Shown: positions 54,216-63,341, counted from the first letter of the stretch. The stretch: DNA of 64,000 bases from JANQPA01 sp964628385 (GCA_964628385.1 CAZVOD010000008.1:38321-102320), one strand, 5' to 3'. Translations and numbers: made by a program. The notes: generated by a model not told the origin, from the letters alone.

Positions 54216-54929
54216 CTAATTTTCAGAAATATTTTTTTTGAAAAAATCGACTATTTCCGCTTTAACGACTTCAGGATGCTCATGGGCTATATGCTCGTAA
54301 GTCTTGATAACGGCTTTGACATTTTGATTTTGGTAAATATCCTTACAATTTCCCCAACGTTCAGGCTGCATTTCTTTACCTAGCAGCCGATAGATCTGTT
54401 CCCTTTCGGCTTTGCTGAAAGCATCTTCATATGGAGTCGTATCATTGGTATCAAGACCTCCCATAAAATAGAATTGTGGGGTTTTTAAAAATGCTGCTTT
54501 TTGAAAGGCTTTACCCGTCAAGGCCTCTAAATCATTAGTTCCGATCGAGTAATTTAATGCCTCTTCCTCCAGACTGTCCAGTGGGAGCAGCAGCAAGCCG
54601 CCTGTGCCACCAGCTGCCACGGCCAGTACCCTTTCTGGATGCATGGCGGTAAATCGGTTTGTAAAAGAGCCCGAGGCCGAAAATCCCGTCAGGAGAAATT
54701 GATAATTGGTTTTGATATTTCGAGCGGCCAGTTTGGTTTTGGCATCTTCAAACATGTAGATAAGCTGCCTGTCTATCCGCTCTAGAGAGTTGCCTTTTTG
54801 GGTCATCACATCCCGGTCCAGATCATGAGTGTAGATTTGCCAATCTGTTTAAGGGCGTGGAAAAACAGGAACGAGCAATGGAAACCCCAATGCCCTGGCT
54901 ATTTTTTCAGATAGTGGTGCATAGGCAGT
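54216..54929 (-). pseudogene. Alpha/beta hydrolase, 5'-truncated with in-frame stop
   Basis: From 54809 to 54216 the minus strand encodes 197 residues with the nucleophile elbow LLTGFSASGSF and the following HPERVLAVAAGG. Reading upstream in the same frame gives family sequence IARALGFPLLVPVFPRP, then a TAA (54849-54851), then TDWQIYTHDLDRDV. The conserved pieces on both sides of the stop fit one gene. The frame ends at a further stop (TGA at 54930-54932), and the N-terminal part of the enzyme is missing. So the gene is a pseudogene unless the stop is a sequencing error. Confidence 0.7.
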
Positions 54930-55123
54930 TCAATTTTTCTACTCAAGTTTATGGATCAAAATAAAATTAGTTAACTTTCGATGAGATAATCAATTTTTAT
55001 CGATAAAAGCAAGATTCGACTTTCTAGCCTGCCTGGTGCTTACACTAGCCTTTGGTCAGAGCTTGACAGCCTCTAGATTTGATGAGGGACTGAAAACCTG
55101 CTTAGAGATTTTAACTCAACAGT

Positions 55124-56275
55124 ATGAGTGAAAATAGCCTTTTGTTGGCCGCTACTGGAGTAGTGCTGGGGACGGTCATTTTTGTCATTTGGATTAGCCG
55201 GCAAGACTATAAAATAGTAAATACGATCCTTGATTGGTTTCCGGCCATCCTTTTTGCTTATGTGATTCCTGCAGCGATAACACATTTGTTTGCAGTGGAT
55301 TTTTCCGGGGTATATTTGCACGATCTTAGCAAATTATTCATCATCCCATTCACGATCCTGACGGTCATGAGCGCATTATCCTTTAAACAGCTCAAAATAG
55401 TGGGGGTAAAGCCAATTGTCGTTTTTGTGGTAGGGTCATTGGTTATTGCAACGCTGCCAGTAATTTTGGTCATCATTTTTGGCTGGTTTGATCCAATTAA
55501 TGAGGAAATATTTTTGGAAAATGCGTATTGGAAAGGACTTGTTCCCATCGTGGGAGGCTGGATAGGCGGAAGTACAAGTCAGCTTATCCTCAAAGAATTG
55601 GCAGAAACGCCGGAATCTATCTTCTTATCCATTCTGGTTTTAGATAATATTTTGGTAAATATCTGGACTATACTGATGTTTCAGTTTATTAAAAAGAGTG
55701 ATTATTTCAATCAATTGTGGCGAATAGATGCGCAAATACCTGTCGTAGAGCCTAATACCGCCCGGGCACAAGAAAGCCTTCTGAAGTCTAATCTGGTAAC
55801 TATTGGTACCATCATTGGTGTGATGATTCTGGCTTATTTCATTCCTATGTCTTTTCTGGCAAGTATCGTCATGCTATCCATACTAGGACTGATACTGGGC
55901 AATAGCATATCTATCTGGAACCATCAGCTGGTCCTGCAAGTTGCTGGTTTTTCTATTGTATTGATCATGGCTATCCTAGGACTTAAACTCAATTTTTCCA
56001 ATCTTTCTTTGCCGCTTAATCTGGTGGGCCTGGTACTGATCTGGCTGCTATTACATTTTGTAGCCATGCTATTTACAGCGCGATTACTCAAAACGAATAT
56101 CGCCTGGGTTGCCATTGGCAGTATGGCCAACCTCGGCGGGATTTCAACAGCCCCTGCTGTGACATCTGCCTATAAAAAAGAACTGATGCCGCACGCAATA
56201 GTACTGGCTATTTTAAGCATGGTAACCGGTACCAGTTGGGGAATGTTGACGATTTTCTTGTTTGGGCTGCTTTGA
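55124..56275 (+). CDS. DUF819-family membrane protein
   Basis: A 383-aa polytopic protein with about 10-11 membrane helices. Typical DUF819 features are GGWIGGSTSQLILKE (a Gly-rich re-entrant-like loop), the FDPINEEIF loop, and the C-terminal IGSMANLGGISTAPAVTSAYKKELMPH. The family resembles sodium-linked carboxylate carriers (YjcL-like), but substrates are not established. It is convergent with the HxlR regulator gene, with 24 bp between stops. Confidence 0.88.
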   Translation: MSENSLLLAATGVVLGTVIFVIWISRQDYKIVNTILDWFPAILFAYVIPAAITHLFAVDFSGVYLHDLSKLFIIPFTILTVMSALSFKQLKIVGVKPIVVFVVGSLVIATLPVILVIIFGWFDPINEEIFLENAYWKGLVPIVGGWIGGSTSQLILKELAETPESIFLSILVLDNILVNIWTILMFQFIKKSDYFNQLWRIDAQIPVVEPNTARAQESLLKSNLVTIGTIIGVMILAYFIPMSFLASIVMLSILGLILGNSISIWNHQLVLQVAGFSIVLIMAILGLKLNFSNLSLPLNLVGLVLIWLLLHFVAMLFTARLLKTNIAWVAIGSMANLGGISTAPAVTSAYKKELMPHAIVLAILSMVTGTSWGMLTIFLFGLL

Positions 56276-56299
56276 CTTATGTCTAAATTTATCCGATCC

Positions 56300-56728
56300 C
56301 TAACCCTCAGCCTGTTTTTCTCTGTAACTTTTCTCTAAAAAGGCAGCAAAAGCCGATTTATCTCGACGTAATAATTCCATACCCTCACCATCTAAAATTG
56401 ATGGGTGTATATCCCTGAGATTATTATCGCTCCAAAATGCCAGCTCTATAATTATGGGAGTCAAAGCTATACCCTTCTCTGTCAGGCTGTAGATATTGAC
56501 CTTTCTATTGTTGGGTAGCTTCGACTTTGTAACGATATTCATTTCTTCCAGCAGTTTCAGCTTTGAAGATAATATGTTGGTGGCTATGGCCTCATCGCTT
56601 TCTACAAAGTCCTTGAATTTTTGCTTTCCTTCCATAAGTATCTGTTTTACAATAACTAATATCCATCTGTCTCCCAGAATGTCAAGTGCCGATGTAATAG
56701 GGCAGTTGCAGCGGAATTTATTTTCCAT
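56300..56728 (-). CDS. HxlR-family transcriptional regulator
   Basis: A 142-aa winged-helix DNA-binding protein. The N-terminal Cys in CNCPITSALDILGDRWILVIVKQIL is typical of HxlR regulators, which often sense thiol or electrophile stress. The winged helix continues with LSSKLKLLEEMNIVTKSKL and YSLTEKGIALTPII. It is divergent from the NTF2-like gene, and the 113-bp spacer carries three direct repeats that look like its operators. Confidence 0.92.
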   Translation of the reverse strand: MENKFRCNCPITSALDILGDRWILVIVKQILMEGKQKFKDFVESDEAIATNILSSKLKLLEEMNIVTKSKLPNNRKVNIYSLTEKGIALTPIIIELAFWSDNNLRDIHPSILDGEGMELLRRDKSAFAAFLEKSYREKQAEG

Positions 56729-56750
56729 ATTATCAGAATGTTAATTTTAA

Positions 56751-56828
56751 CTTGCAATTCACAATTAATCCTTATATCACTTGCAAATTAAAAGTAATTT
56801 CGTATTTTTGCTTGTAAATCAAAAGTAA
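56751..56828 (+). promoter_or_regulatory. Triple direct repeat and -33/-7 promoter between HxlR and NTF2-like genes
   Basis: Related units start at 56751 (CTTGCAATTCACAATTAAT), 56780 (CTTGCAAATTAAAAGTAAT) and 56811 (CTTGTAAATCAAAAGTAAT), spaced 29 and 31 bp, about three helical turns. A Bacteroidota promoter overlaps them: TTG at 56781-56783 (-33) and TATTTTTG at 56803-56810 (-7), 19 bp apart, with the third unit at the expected transcription start. Binding of the divergent HxlR protein here would control both genes. Confidence 0.6.
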
Positions 56829-56841
56829 TAACTATTCTATT

Positions 56842-57720
56842 ATGAGACAAACCTTTGCGATTATTTTATCCATAAGTCTATTAATGGGTTGCATTTCTGC
56901 CCAGACTGATAGTGATCATTCAAAAACTAAAATTTTAACAATGAGTAAAAAAGAAACCGTGGGTACTTTTTTGGGAGCTGCCATAACGCAAGACACTGCC
57001 ACTATGCGAAAATTGGCAAATGCTGATTATATTCAGCACAATCCTTTCATTCCAACTGGGCTGGAGTCTTTTATACAGATGTTGCCGGTACTACAGGAAC
57101 ACGGCACTACTGCTGAGAATATTAGAATGTTTCAGGATGGCAATTATGTATTCATGCATAACATCTGGAGAAATGCCAAGCCATTTGGTGCGGATGAAAT
57201 GATATCTTTTGATATTATCCGCCTGGATGAGCAGGGTAAAGTAGCTGAGCATTGGGATGCTATGACTACGCTTGCTGCGGAAACGGCTAGTGGAAGAACA
57301 CAAACCGACGGGCCTACTAAAGTTGAAGACCTGGATAAGACGGAGCAAAACAAGGCACTGGCAAAGGTTCTGGTGGAAGATATTTTAATGGGCAAAAACC
57401 CAGGCAAGATTACAGCATACATAAGTGCTGAGCAATATGACCAGCATAATCCCGGGATCAAAGATGGGCTAAGCGGTATTATTGAGGCAGTCGAAAACCT
57501 TACAGCCCAGAATAACATGTTTAGGTACACTAAAATTCACAAGGTATTGGGTGAGGGAAATTTTGTGCTGACCATTAGTGAGGGCGAATGGAATGGTAAG
57601 GAGCAGGTTTTTTACGATTTGTTCAGGTTTAAAGAGGGCCAGGCGGTAGAGCACTGGGATGTCATCCAGGAAATTCCAACGGAAGGTCTGGCAAATAACA
57701 ATGGTATGTTTGGGTTTTAG
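56842..57720 (+). CDS. Secreted or lipid-linked NTF2/SnoaL-like protein with two domains
   Basis: A 292-aa protein with a signal peptide containing a lipobox-like MGC (LLMGCISAQT). Two SnoaL-like alpha+beta barrels follow (about 35-155 and 170-285). Each contains a YxQHNP motif (YIQHNPFIPTG, YDQHNPGIKDG) and a VEHWD or AEHWD motif near its end, typical of polyketide-cyclase-like NTF2 proteins. An alternative start (MSKKETVGTF) at residue 34 would give a cytoplasmic form. The role is unknown; its divergent HxlR neighbour suggests stress-controlled expression. Confidence 0.82.
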   Translation: MRQTFAIILSISLLMGCISAQTDSDHSKTKILTMSKKETVGTFLGAAITQDTATMRKLANADYIQHNPFIPTGLESFIQMLPVLQEHGTTAENIRMFQDGNYVFMHNIWRNAKPFGADEMISFDIIRLDEQGKVAEHWDAMTTLAAETASGRTQTDGPTKVEDLDKTEQNKALAKVLVEDILMGKNPGKITAYISAEQYDQHNPGIKDGLSGIIEAVENLTAQNNMFRYTKIHKVLGEGNFVLTISEGEWNGKEQVFYDLFRFKEGQAVEHWDVIQEIPTEGLANNNGMFGF

Positions 57721-57786
57721 GAAAAGTTGGAGTCTTTAAAAGTAACTTAGCGGAATAAACACAAAACACCGGATTGATCTGACATC

Positions 57787-58320
57787 TTAAGAGCTATGGG
57801 TCGTTCTGCTAAACGCTGTAACGATGCCATAGCTCTTTGTCATTTCAACCTTTAACTTGTTTTGGATTTTCTTAAAGGCATCTGTAATCCATGCGGCTTT
57901 ATCAAAACCATTATATTCAAACTCACCGGTCCCGAACTCAGCGATAATCATGGGTTGATCATCCAAGCTGGCGCAATCATCGTATAGCTGGCCGAAGCAG
58001 TCATCAAAGTTACGGAGTGGTCGTTTTCCTCCCCAGGGATCCTGAGGATAAAAGTTGTAGCCATCCAGCCCAATCCAATCTACATAATCACTGCCCGGCC
58101 AGTAATTTGATACATCATTCCAGGGCTCTTCCAATCGGTCAGTGGAAGGGCCGTGGGGTACCCAAAGCCAACGTACATTGGTAGCTCCCTGAGCATCAAG
58201 GTACATGCCTACTACGCAGCCTTCCCAATTGCCATCTTTTGCAGGCGCTGGTTTCGTATATCCTGAAAAACTGAATAAATACGCCATTAGTATTAGTTGG
58301 ATATGAATAAGTTTTTTCAT
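57787..58320 (-). pseudogene. GH26 (endo-beta-mannanase-like) remnant, internally deleted
   Basis: A 178-codon frame starting at an ATG (58318-58320) with a signal peptide (IQLILMAYLFSFSGY), followed directly by the second half of a glycoside hydrolase family 26 domain: NVRWLWVPHGP, YPG-like SDYVDWIGLDGYNFYP and the nucleophile region PMIIAEFGTGE. The first half of the barrel, with the acid/base Glu, is missing. GH26 domains are normally about 280-350 residues. The C-terminus (KVEMTKSYGIV...) is replaced by sequence that includes a palindrome, so both ends of the domain are damaged. Confidence 0.65.
57789..57837. repeat. 49-bp near-perfect palindrome at the end of the GH26 remnant
   Basis: AAGAGCTATGG (57789-57799) pairs perfectly with CCATAGCTCTT (57827-57837). 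The inner bases also pair (TCGTT/AACGA), leaving a small loop around GCTAAACGC. The palindrome spans the stop codon of the GH26 remnant. It resembles a REP-type palindrome or a remnant of an inserted element, and could also act as a terminator for the minus-strand transcript. Confidence 0.6.
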
Positions 58321-58462
58321 AGAGCTTGCATCTTTAGATTCCGTATAATTTGTGAGCATTTGCAGGCCAAAATAACAATCAGCCACTTGATCCATAATAA
58401 GTGACTGATTGTTATTAGATGCTAAAATAGTATTTCTAAATAGATTAGAGTAAACCGGGCTA

Positions 58463-58480
58463 ACCCTGTGAAACAAGTCT
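58463..58480 (+). repeat. Copy of dispersed intergenic motif
   Basis: Reads ACCCTGTGAAACAAGTCT, matching 14 or more positions of the consensus. It lies 11 bp past the stop of the metallopeptidase-like gene. Confidence 0.5.
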
Positions 58481-58491
58481 AAAAATCTTTT

Positions 58492-59229
58492 TTATGCGGT
58501 GGTGGATCGCACTTGATTGACGAAATACTCATATACCGGTAGGTCAGAGAATTTAGCTTTTGTCCACTGTGCAGGATAGCCATTTTTAATATTATAATAA
58601 TCGGCTACGATTTCGGCTTGTTGTTCTAGGTTGAAGGAGAAAAAGGTCTTGTTTTGGTGTATGCTTTGCTTAAGCTTTTCCAACCCGCCATAGTCGTAGC
58701 CAGTCATGGTATGTTGAGCTCCCAATGCGCGAGGTATGTAAGTTAGGCCTATCTTTTCGTAGTGCCAGATATGAGCCATTTCGTGGATGAGCGTACTATT
58801 TCTCATTTTCCCCCAACTATTAATGATATAGCCACTAACGTAGCAGATTTTTAATTGTGGCGGCCCAATAAAGGCCCATTCATCTACTCGTACACGCTTG
58901 TAATTGATGGTGTCGCCGAATACTTCCCGGGCTATTTCTTTTTCCCAGGGCTTGAGTGGGCGGGTATTGAACTTGATCCAATCACAAAGTGTCTCGTAAA
59001 TTTCTCCGAATCCTGATATATCAAGCAGGAGAAAGAACAATTCTATCCACCAGTAAACGATAGAGAAAAGGAATTTGGTGGGAGTTGTTTGCCTGTAGTT
59101 CTGAAAGATCAGCTTCTGAATGCCATCTACCAGATGGGCGAATAATCGCAAGGCGCGAATGGGCAATAATTTGACCCAGTCTTGCAGCCTGATGAAGATC
59201 CCTGTAAATTTTGATAGTAATAAATTCAT
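58492..59229 (-). CDS. DUF4157-like protein with zincin HEMAH motif
   Basis: A 245-aa protein with a hydrophobic segment at about 53-75 (LFSIVYWWIELFFLLLDI). The C-terminal half has EKEIAREVFGDTINYKRVRVDE, typical of DUF4157 (the extracellular-contraction-system-associated core domain), and the zinc-binding LIHEMAHIWHYEKIG (His-Glu-x-x-His). EQQAEIVADYY may give the third ligand. So it is probably a metallopeptidase-like protein. There are no eCIS structural genes beside it. Its partner is unknown. Confidence 0.72.
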   Translation of the reverse strand: MNLLLSKFTGIFIRLQDWVKLLPIRALRLFAHLVDGIQKLIFQNYRQTTPTKFLFSIVYWWIELFFLLLDISGFGEIYETLCDWIKFNTRPLKPWEKEIAREVFGDTINYKRVRVDEWAFIGPPQLKICYVSGYIINSWGKMRNSTLIHEMAHIWHYEKIGLTYIPRALGAQHTMTGYDYGGLEKLKQSIHQNKTFFSFNLEQQAEIVADYYNIKNGYPAQWTKAKFSDLPVYEYFVNQVRSTTA

Positions 59230-59323
59230 GGTGATTGTGCTTAAAAGTATTTAGTGAATTCGCACTGTGATATTACTCAGATTTACTGCGCGGAAGTAGA
59301 ATAGCTTAATTTCAATCTATCTT

Positions 59324-59342
59324 ATACCTGCAAAACAAGTCT
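59324..59342 (+). repeat. Copy of dispersed intergenic motif; spacer of 348 bp
   Basis: Reads ATACCTGCAAAACAAGTCT, the best match to the consensus. It is in the 59230-59577 spacer, which otherwise holds only a weaker relative (CTTCTTCAAAACACGTTC at about 59421-59438) and no gene. Confidence 0.55.
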
Positions 59343-59577
59343 GTTCTTATTAGCTTTTGAGTACCACAGTTTTGAGCGGTCAGAAAAAGTAAGACTCAAC
59401 AGATCAATTGTTAATACTTACTTCTTCAAAACACGTTCATTTTTTGTTTGGTAAAATTGGTATAGGTATATACGGATGAAGGCAGGCTGAAGTTCCCTTT
59501 ATAGTATTAAAGATACCAAAAAAGCCTTGAAATAGCAGCCCCCTGAAAGGCAGTATTTATAAATATTTCGTTAAGAA

Positions 59578-60873
59578 TTACTTAAATCTGATAGCTTTTA
59601 CCGGACTAATACTGGTAACCAGAAAAGTAGGGATAATCAGAAATACTAATGTGACAACCAGTGTGCCGATATTGATCAAGGTGATGGACCAAATATTCAA
59701 TGAAATGGGGGCATATTCCAGATAATAATTTTCTTCAGATAGTTTAATAAATTCAAAAGTATCCTGTAGCCAACATATGCTTATGCCCAATACATTTCCC
59801 CACATCAACCCTACCAGTACAATATATGCGGCATGGTACAGGAAAATTTTCTGTATGCTCCAATTACTGGAACCGAGTGCTTTCAGGGTTCCGATCATGT
59901 TGGTGCGTTCCAGGATAAGAATCATCAGAGCAGTAATCATATCAATAATAGCAACAATGACCATCAAGACGATGAGTACAACTTCATTGATATCCTGCAG
60001 GTCCAGCCATTCAAAGATTTCTGGTAGCTTACGCTTAATGGGCTCGGCGTAAAGATCACTGGGCAGGATGTTGAAGTAAATATAATCTGCCAGTAAAGTG
60101 GCCTCCTGTATGTCATCAAGAAAAATCTCCAGGCCACCCACCTGATCCCCTTGCCAACCGTAGATATTCTGTACCTGTTTTAAATCTACAAGGGCAAATT
60201 GCCGGTCGTATTCCTCCAGGCCGGTTTTGTAGATGCCCTTTACGGTGAACTGTCGCTTGAGTTGTTCGCCTTGTTGGATGAAGTGAACGATGAATCGTTG
60301 CCCCACTTCCAGCTTCAGGCGATCGGCAGTTTGCTGAGAAATCAAAATGTCATTGCTGGCGGCAGAATCCGAGTAGCTGATGATTTCCCCTTCCTTCAGA
60401 TAAGATTCCAAAAAGGACCACCTGAACGTTTTATCTACACCTTTCAAAATAATTCCTTCAATATCTTCTTTGCCCTGTATAATGCCCGCCTTTAGAGCAT
60501 AGGGTTGGATGTGCTGCACACCGCCATTGCTTTTTCCTTCCCTTTCAAAAGTGCCGGTGGGAGTGGTCACTTCCTCGATATATTCTACCTGATCAATCGT
60601 ATCGAGGCTGAGCAGTAAATCTTCAGAAAGCTCCAGTGGAGGAGTGTCCAGAATAGAATTGCCAAAGCCGGTCTGGGTGATGTGAATATGCCCCCAAAAA
60701 CCAAAGATCTTGGAACTTATTTCCTGCTTGAAACCTGTAATAAGAGACGTGGTGATAATCATAACTGCCACGCTGATAGCAATAGCTATCAGCGCAATCC
60801 GAATGATAATTCTGGAAAAGGATGGACTTGATCCTCCTGCAATCCGCCTGGCCAAGAAATATTCAAAGTTCAT
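59578..60873 (-). CDS. LolC/LolE-type ABC transporter permease (FtsX-like)
   Basis: A 431-aa inner-membrane protein. The N-terminus FEYFLARRIAGG and a first helix (IIRIALIAIAISVAVMIITTSLITGF) are typical of the lipoprotein-release permease family. A periplasmic MacB-like region fills about 50-280. Three more helices follow in the FtsX domain (VLIVLMVIVAIIDMITALMIL, IFLYHAAYIVLVGLMWGNVLGI, ITLINIGTLVVTLVFLII), and the protein ends SPVKAIRFK. These permeases work with a LolD ATPase to release lipoproteins from the inner membrane; the ATPase gene is not beside it. Confidence 0.9.
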   Translation of the reverse strand: MNFEYFLARRIAGGSSPSFSRIIIRIALIAIAISVAVMIITTSLITGFKQEISSKIFGFWGHIHITQTGFGNSILDTPPLELSEDLLLSLDTIDQVEYIEEVTTPTGTFEREGKSNGGVQHIQPYALKAGIIQGKEDIEGIILKGVDKTFRWSFLESYLKEGEIISYSDSAASNDILISQQTADRLKLEVGQRFIVHFIQQGEQLKRQFTVKGIYKTGLEEYDRQFALVDLKQVQNIYGWQGDQVGGLEIFLDDIQEATLLADYIYFNILPSDLYAEPIKRKLPEIFEWLDLQDINEVVLIVLMVIVAIIDMITALMILILERTNMIGTLKALGSSNWSIQKIFLYHAAYIVLVGLMWGNVLGISICWLQDTFEFIKLSEENYYLEYAPISLNIWSITLINIGTLVVTLVFLIIPTFLVTSISPVKAIRFK

Positions 60874-61125
60874 ATTTTCGAATTAAGTCCCAATATATTA
60901 ATAGTTTAGGGAGTCATTGTTATTTTTGTGCGCCTCTGCCGGGCAGTTTCCATGGGAAGTTATTTGAGTATGAAAAGTTATGGTTAAACAACTTCTATAA
61001 CCTGATCGGCAGGGCAAAAATCTGGAATAATAGCTTTTTTTGCCAGGAGAACATAATCCAATGTATACTTCTCCCAAAATAAATGCTATGTTAACAAACA
61101 ATCGTTGAGCCTAAAGATATTAAAA

Positions 61126-62397
61126 ATGAATTTTCTTGAAGAACTTAAATGGCGTGGTATGTTGCATGATACGACGCCCGGTGTTGAAGATATTTTAGCT
61201 GAGAAAACGATAACCGGCTATATTGGTTTCGATCCCACTGCACCTTCCCTGACTATCGGAAATTATGTACAGGTAATGCTGCTAAAGCTCTTTCAGTTGT
61301 CTGGCCACCGGCCTATTATCCTGATGGGAGGCGCCACCGGAAGAATCGGTGATCCTTCTGGCAAAGATAAAGAACGCGACCTCAAGTCGGAAGATGAGCT
61401 GGATAGCAATCTACAGTTTCAGATGAAGCAATTTGAGCAGTTCCTTGATTTTGAAGGGGAAAATGCCGCGATTATCGTCAATAACCTGGATTTTTATAAT
61501 AACCTGAATACCATTCAGTTTCTGAGAACAGTGGGCAAGACCCTCACCGTCAATTACATGATGTCGAAAGAGTCAGTAAAAAAGCGTATCGAAACGGGTA
61601 TTTCCTTTACCGAGTTTAGTTACCAGCTTTTACAGGCCTACGATTTTCAGTGCTTGTTTGAGCAGCACGATTGTATCATCCAGATGGGGGGCTCCGATCA
61701 GTGGGGTAATATTACTTCAGGTACAGAATTTATCAGGAGAAATACATCTGGCAAAGCTTACGCTATTACGACACCGCTGCTGACCAAAGCGGATGGTAAA
61801 AAGTTTGGAAAATCAGAGGAAGGCAACATTTGGCTGTCTGCTGAGATGACGTCTCCCTATAAGTTCTATCAGTTTTGGATTAATGCTGCTGATGCAGATT
61901 TACCCAAATTACTGCGCTATTTTACCCTGAAGAGTAAGGAGGAGGTAGAGGCTATGGAAAAAGAGCATGCCGATAACCCCAGAGAGCAAAAAAGGCAGCT
62001 AGCCGAGGAATTAACAATACGGTTGCATTCACAGAAGGCTTATGACTCGGTGTTAAAGGTGTCAGAGCTATTATTCAATAAGAATGCTCGCAAAGAAACT
62101 TTACTGGAAATGGAGGAAGATGATCTTCGGGTGGTAGCCAGTGAAATTCCTAGTTTTCAGGTGAGCAAAGATGCGCTGGCTAATGGATTAAATATTATTG
62201 ATCTGCTAGCAGACGCTACCCAGGTGGTTAATTCTAAGGGGGATGCCCGTCGGGCTATTAAGGGAAATGCTATCGCGGTGAACAAGGAAAAGATCAGCTC
62301 TCATGAAGTGGATATCAATACAGAGGCCCTGCTACATGGTAAATATATGATGGTGGAAAATGGGAAAAAGAATAAATTTATGTTGATAGCGGAATGA
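61126..62397 (+). CDS. tyrS: Tyrosyl-tRNA synthetase
   Basis: A 423-aa class I aminoacyl-tRNA synthetase. The ATG at 61126 (MNFLEELKWRG) is preferred over a TTG seven codons upstream. The HIGH-type motif is present as SLTIGN, GGATGRIGDPSG and QMGGSDQWGNI mark the tyrosine site, and KFGKSEEGNIW is the KMSKS-equivalent loop. The C-terminal S4-like RNA-binding domain (about 350-420) is complete. The enzyme attaches tyrosine to tRNA-Tyr using ATP. It stands alone. Confidence 0.96.
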   Translation: MNFLEELKWRGMLHDTTPGVEDILAEKTITGYIGFDPTAPSLTIGNYVQVMLLKLFQLSGHRPIILMGGATGRIGDPSGKDKERDLKSEDELDSNLQFQMKQFEQFLDFEGENAAIIVNNLDFYNNLNTIQFLRTVGKTLTVNYMMSKESVKKRIETGISFTEFSYQLLQAYDFQCLFEQHDCIIQMGGSDQWGNITSGTEFIRRNTSGKAYAITTPLLTKADGKKFGKSEEGNIWLSAEMTSPYKFYQFWINAADADLPKLLRYFTLKSKEEVEAMEKEHADNPREQKRQLAEELTIRLHSQKAYDSVLKVSELLFNKNARKETLLEMEEDDLRVVASEIPSFQVSKDALANGLNIIDLLADATQVVNSKGDARRAIKGNAIAVNKEKISSHEVDINTEALLHGKYMMVENGKKNKFMLIAE

Positions 62398-62539
62398 TAT
62401 TCCATTGTGATGCACTGGAAAAATAATTTTATAGCCTTTTGCTAAAATTATAGGTTGAGCTTTTATTTTCACTATTTCGGTTGAATATACTACAACAAGA
62501 CAGAGGTGCAAATTTGGACTCGATCATAAAAGCGATAGT

Positions 62540-63325
62540 ATGAAAATTAGTATTTATCAAGTTGATGCATTTGCTGATGAGCTTTTTAAGGGCAATCCGG
62601 CGGCCGTTTGTCCGCTGCTGGGTTGGTTGCCCGATGAGGTAATGCAAAATATAGCAATGGAAAATAACCTGGCGGAAACCGCCTTTTTTGTTCCGGAAGG
62701 GGAGGGCTTTCGCATTCGCTGGTTTACCCCGGCGAAGGAAGTTCGCCTGTGTGGTCATGCTACTTTAGCCACGGCTCACGTTATTTTCCAGCATTTCAAT
62801 TATCCTAAGGATGATATTATCCTTGAGTCTCTGGGCGGAGAGCTTCGAGTACGAAAGTTGACGAAGGGCTATAAACTTAATTTCCCAGCTGATATCGTCA
62901 AACGGGTAGAACAACCCGGAGAAGTTTTTGGAGCAGCACTGAGGGCGCAACCATCAGAAGTTTTCAAGGGGAATGATGATTATATTGCCGTTTTTGATCA
63001 TTATGAAGAAATTATCGCCCTGGAGCCTGACTTTAATCAGGTGAGCCTGATCAGCGCCAGAGGTCTTATCGCCACCGCACTGGGTAAAGATACCGATTTC
63101 GTATCCAGATGTTTTTATCCAGCATACGGCATCAATGAAGACCCAGTGACTGGCTCAGCTCATACCAGCCTGATTCCACTATGGGCAGCTAAACTTAATA
63201 AAAAGGAGCTAACCGCCCTGCAAGCCAGCAAACGCACCGGATATTTGAATGGAATTCTGGAAAAAGATCGGGTAGAACTGATAGGAGGAGCAGTGACCTA
63301 TCTCACTGGTACTATAGAGGTTTGA
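62540..63325 (+). CDS. PhzF-family isomerase-like protein
   Basis: A 261-aa protein of the diaminopimelate-epimerase fold. It starts ISIYQVDAFADELFKGNPAAVCPL, has the catalytic Glu in NNLAETAFF and the WFTPAKEVRLCGHATLATAHV segment, and near the end DPVTGSAHTSLIPLWA. These are hallmarks of PhzF/YddE-type proteins. PhzF isomerises a phenazine precursor, but most chromosomal homologues have no known substrate and no phenazine genes lie here. The length is normal. Confidence 0.92.
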   Translation: MKISIYQVDAFADELFKGNPAAVCPLLGWLPDEVMQNIAMENNLAETAFFVPEGEGFRIRWFTPAKEVRLCGHATLATAHVIFQHFNYPKDDIILESLGGELRVRKLTKGYKLNFPADIVKRVEQPGEVFGAALRAQPSEVFKGNDDYIAVFDHYEEIIALEPDFNQVSLISARGLIATALGKDTDFVSRCFYPAYGINEDPVTGSAHTSLIPLWAAKLNKKELTALQASKRTGYLNGILEKDRVELIGGAVTYLTGTIEV

Positions 63326-63341
63326 AAGTTTTTGTTGTAAT

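Noticed and set aside
54990..55131. Open plus-strand stretch before the DUF819 gene that looks like a signal peptide (LACLVLTLAFGQ)
   Set aside because: It has no ATG, is only about 45 codons and overlaps the DUF819 start by a few bases. It could be a remnant but cannot be supported.
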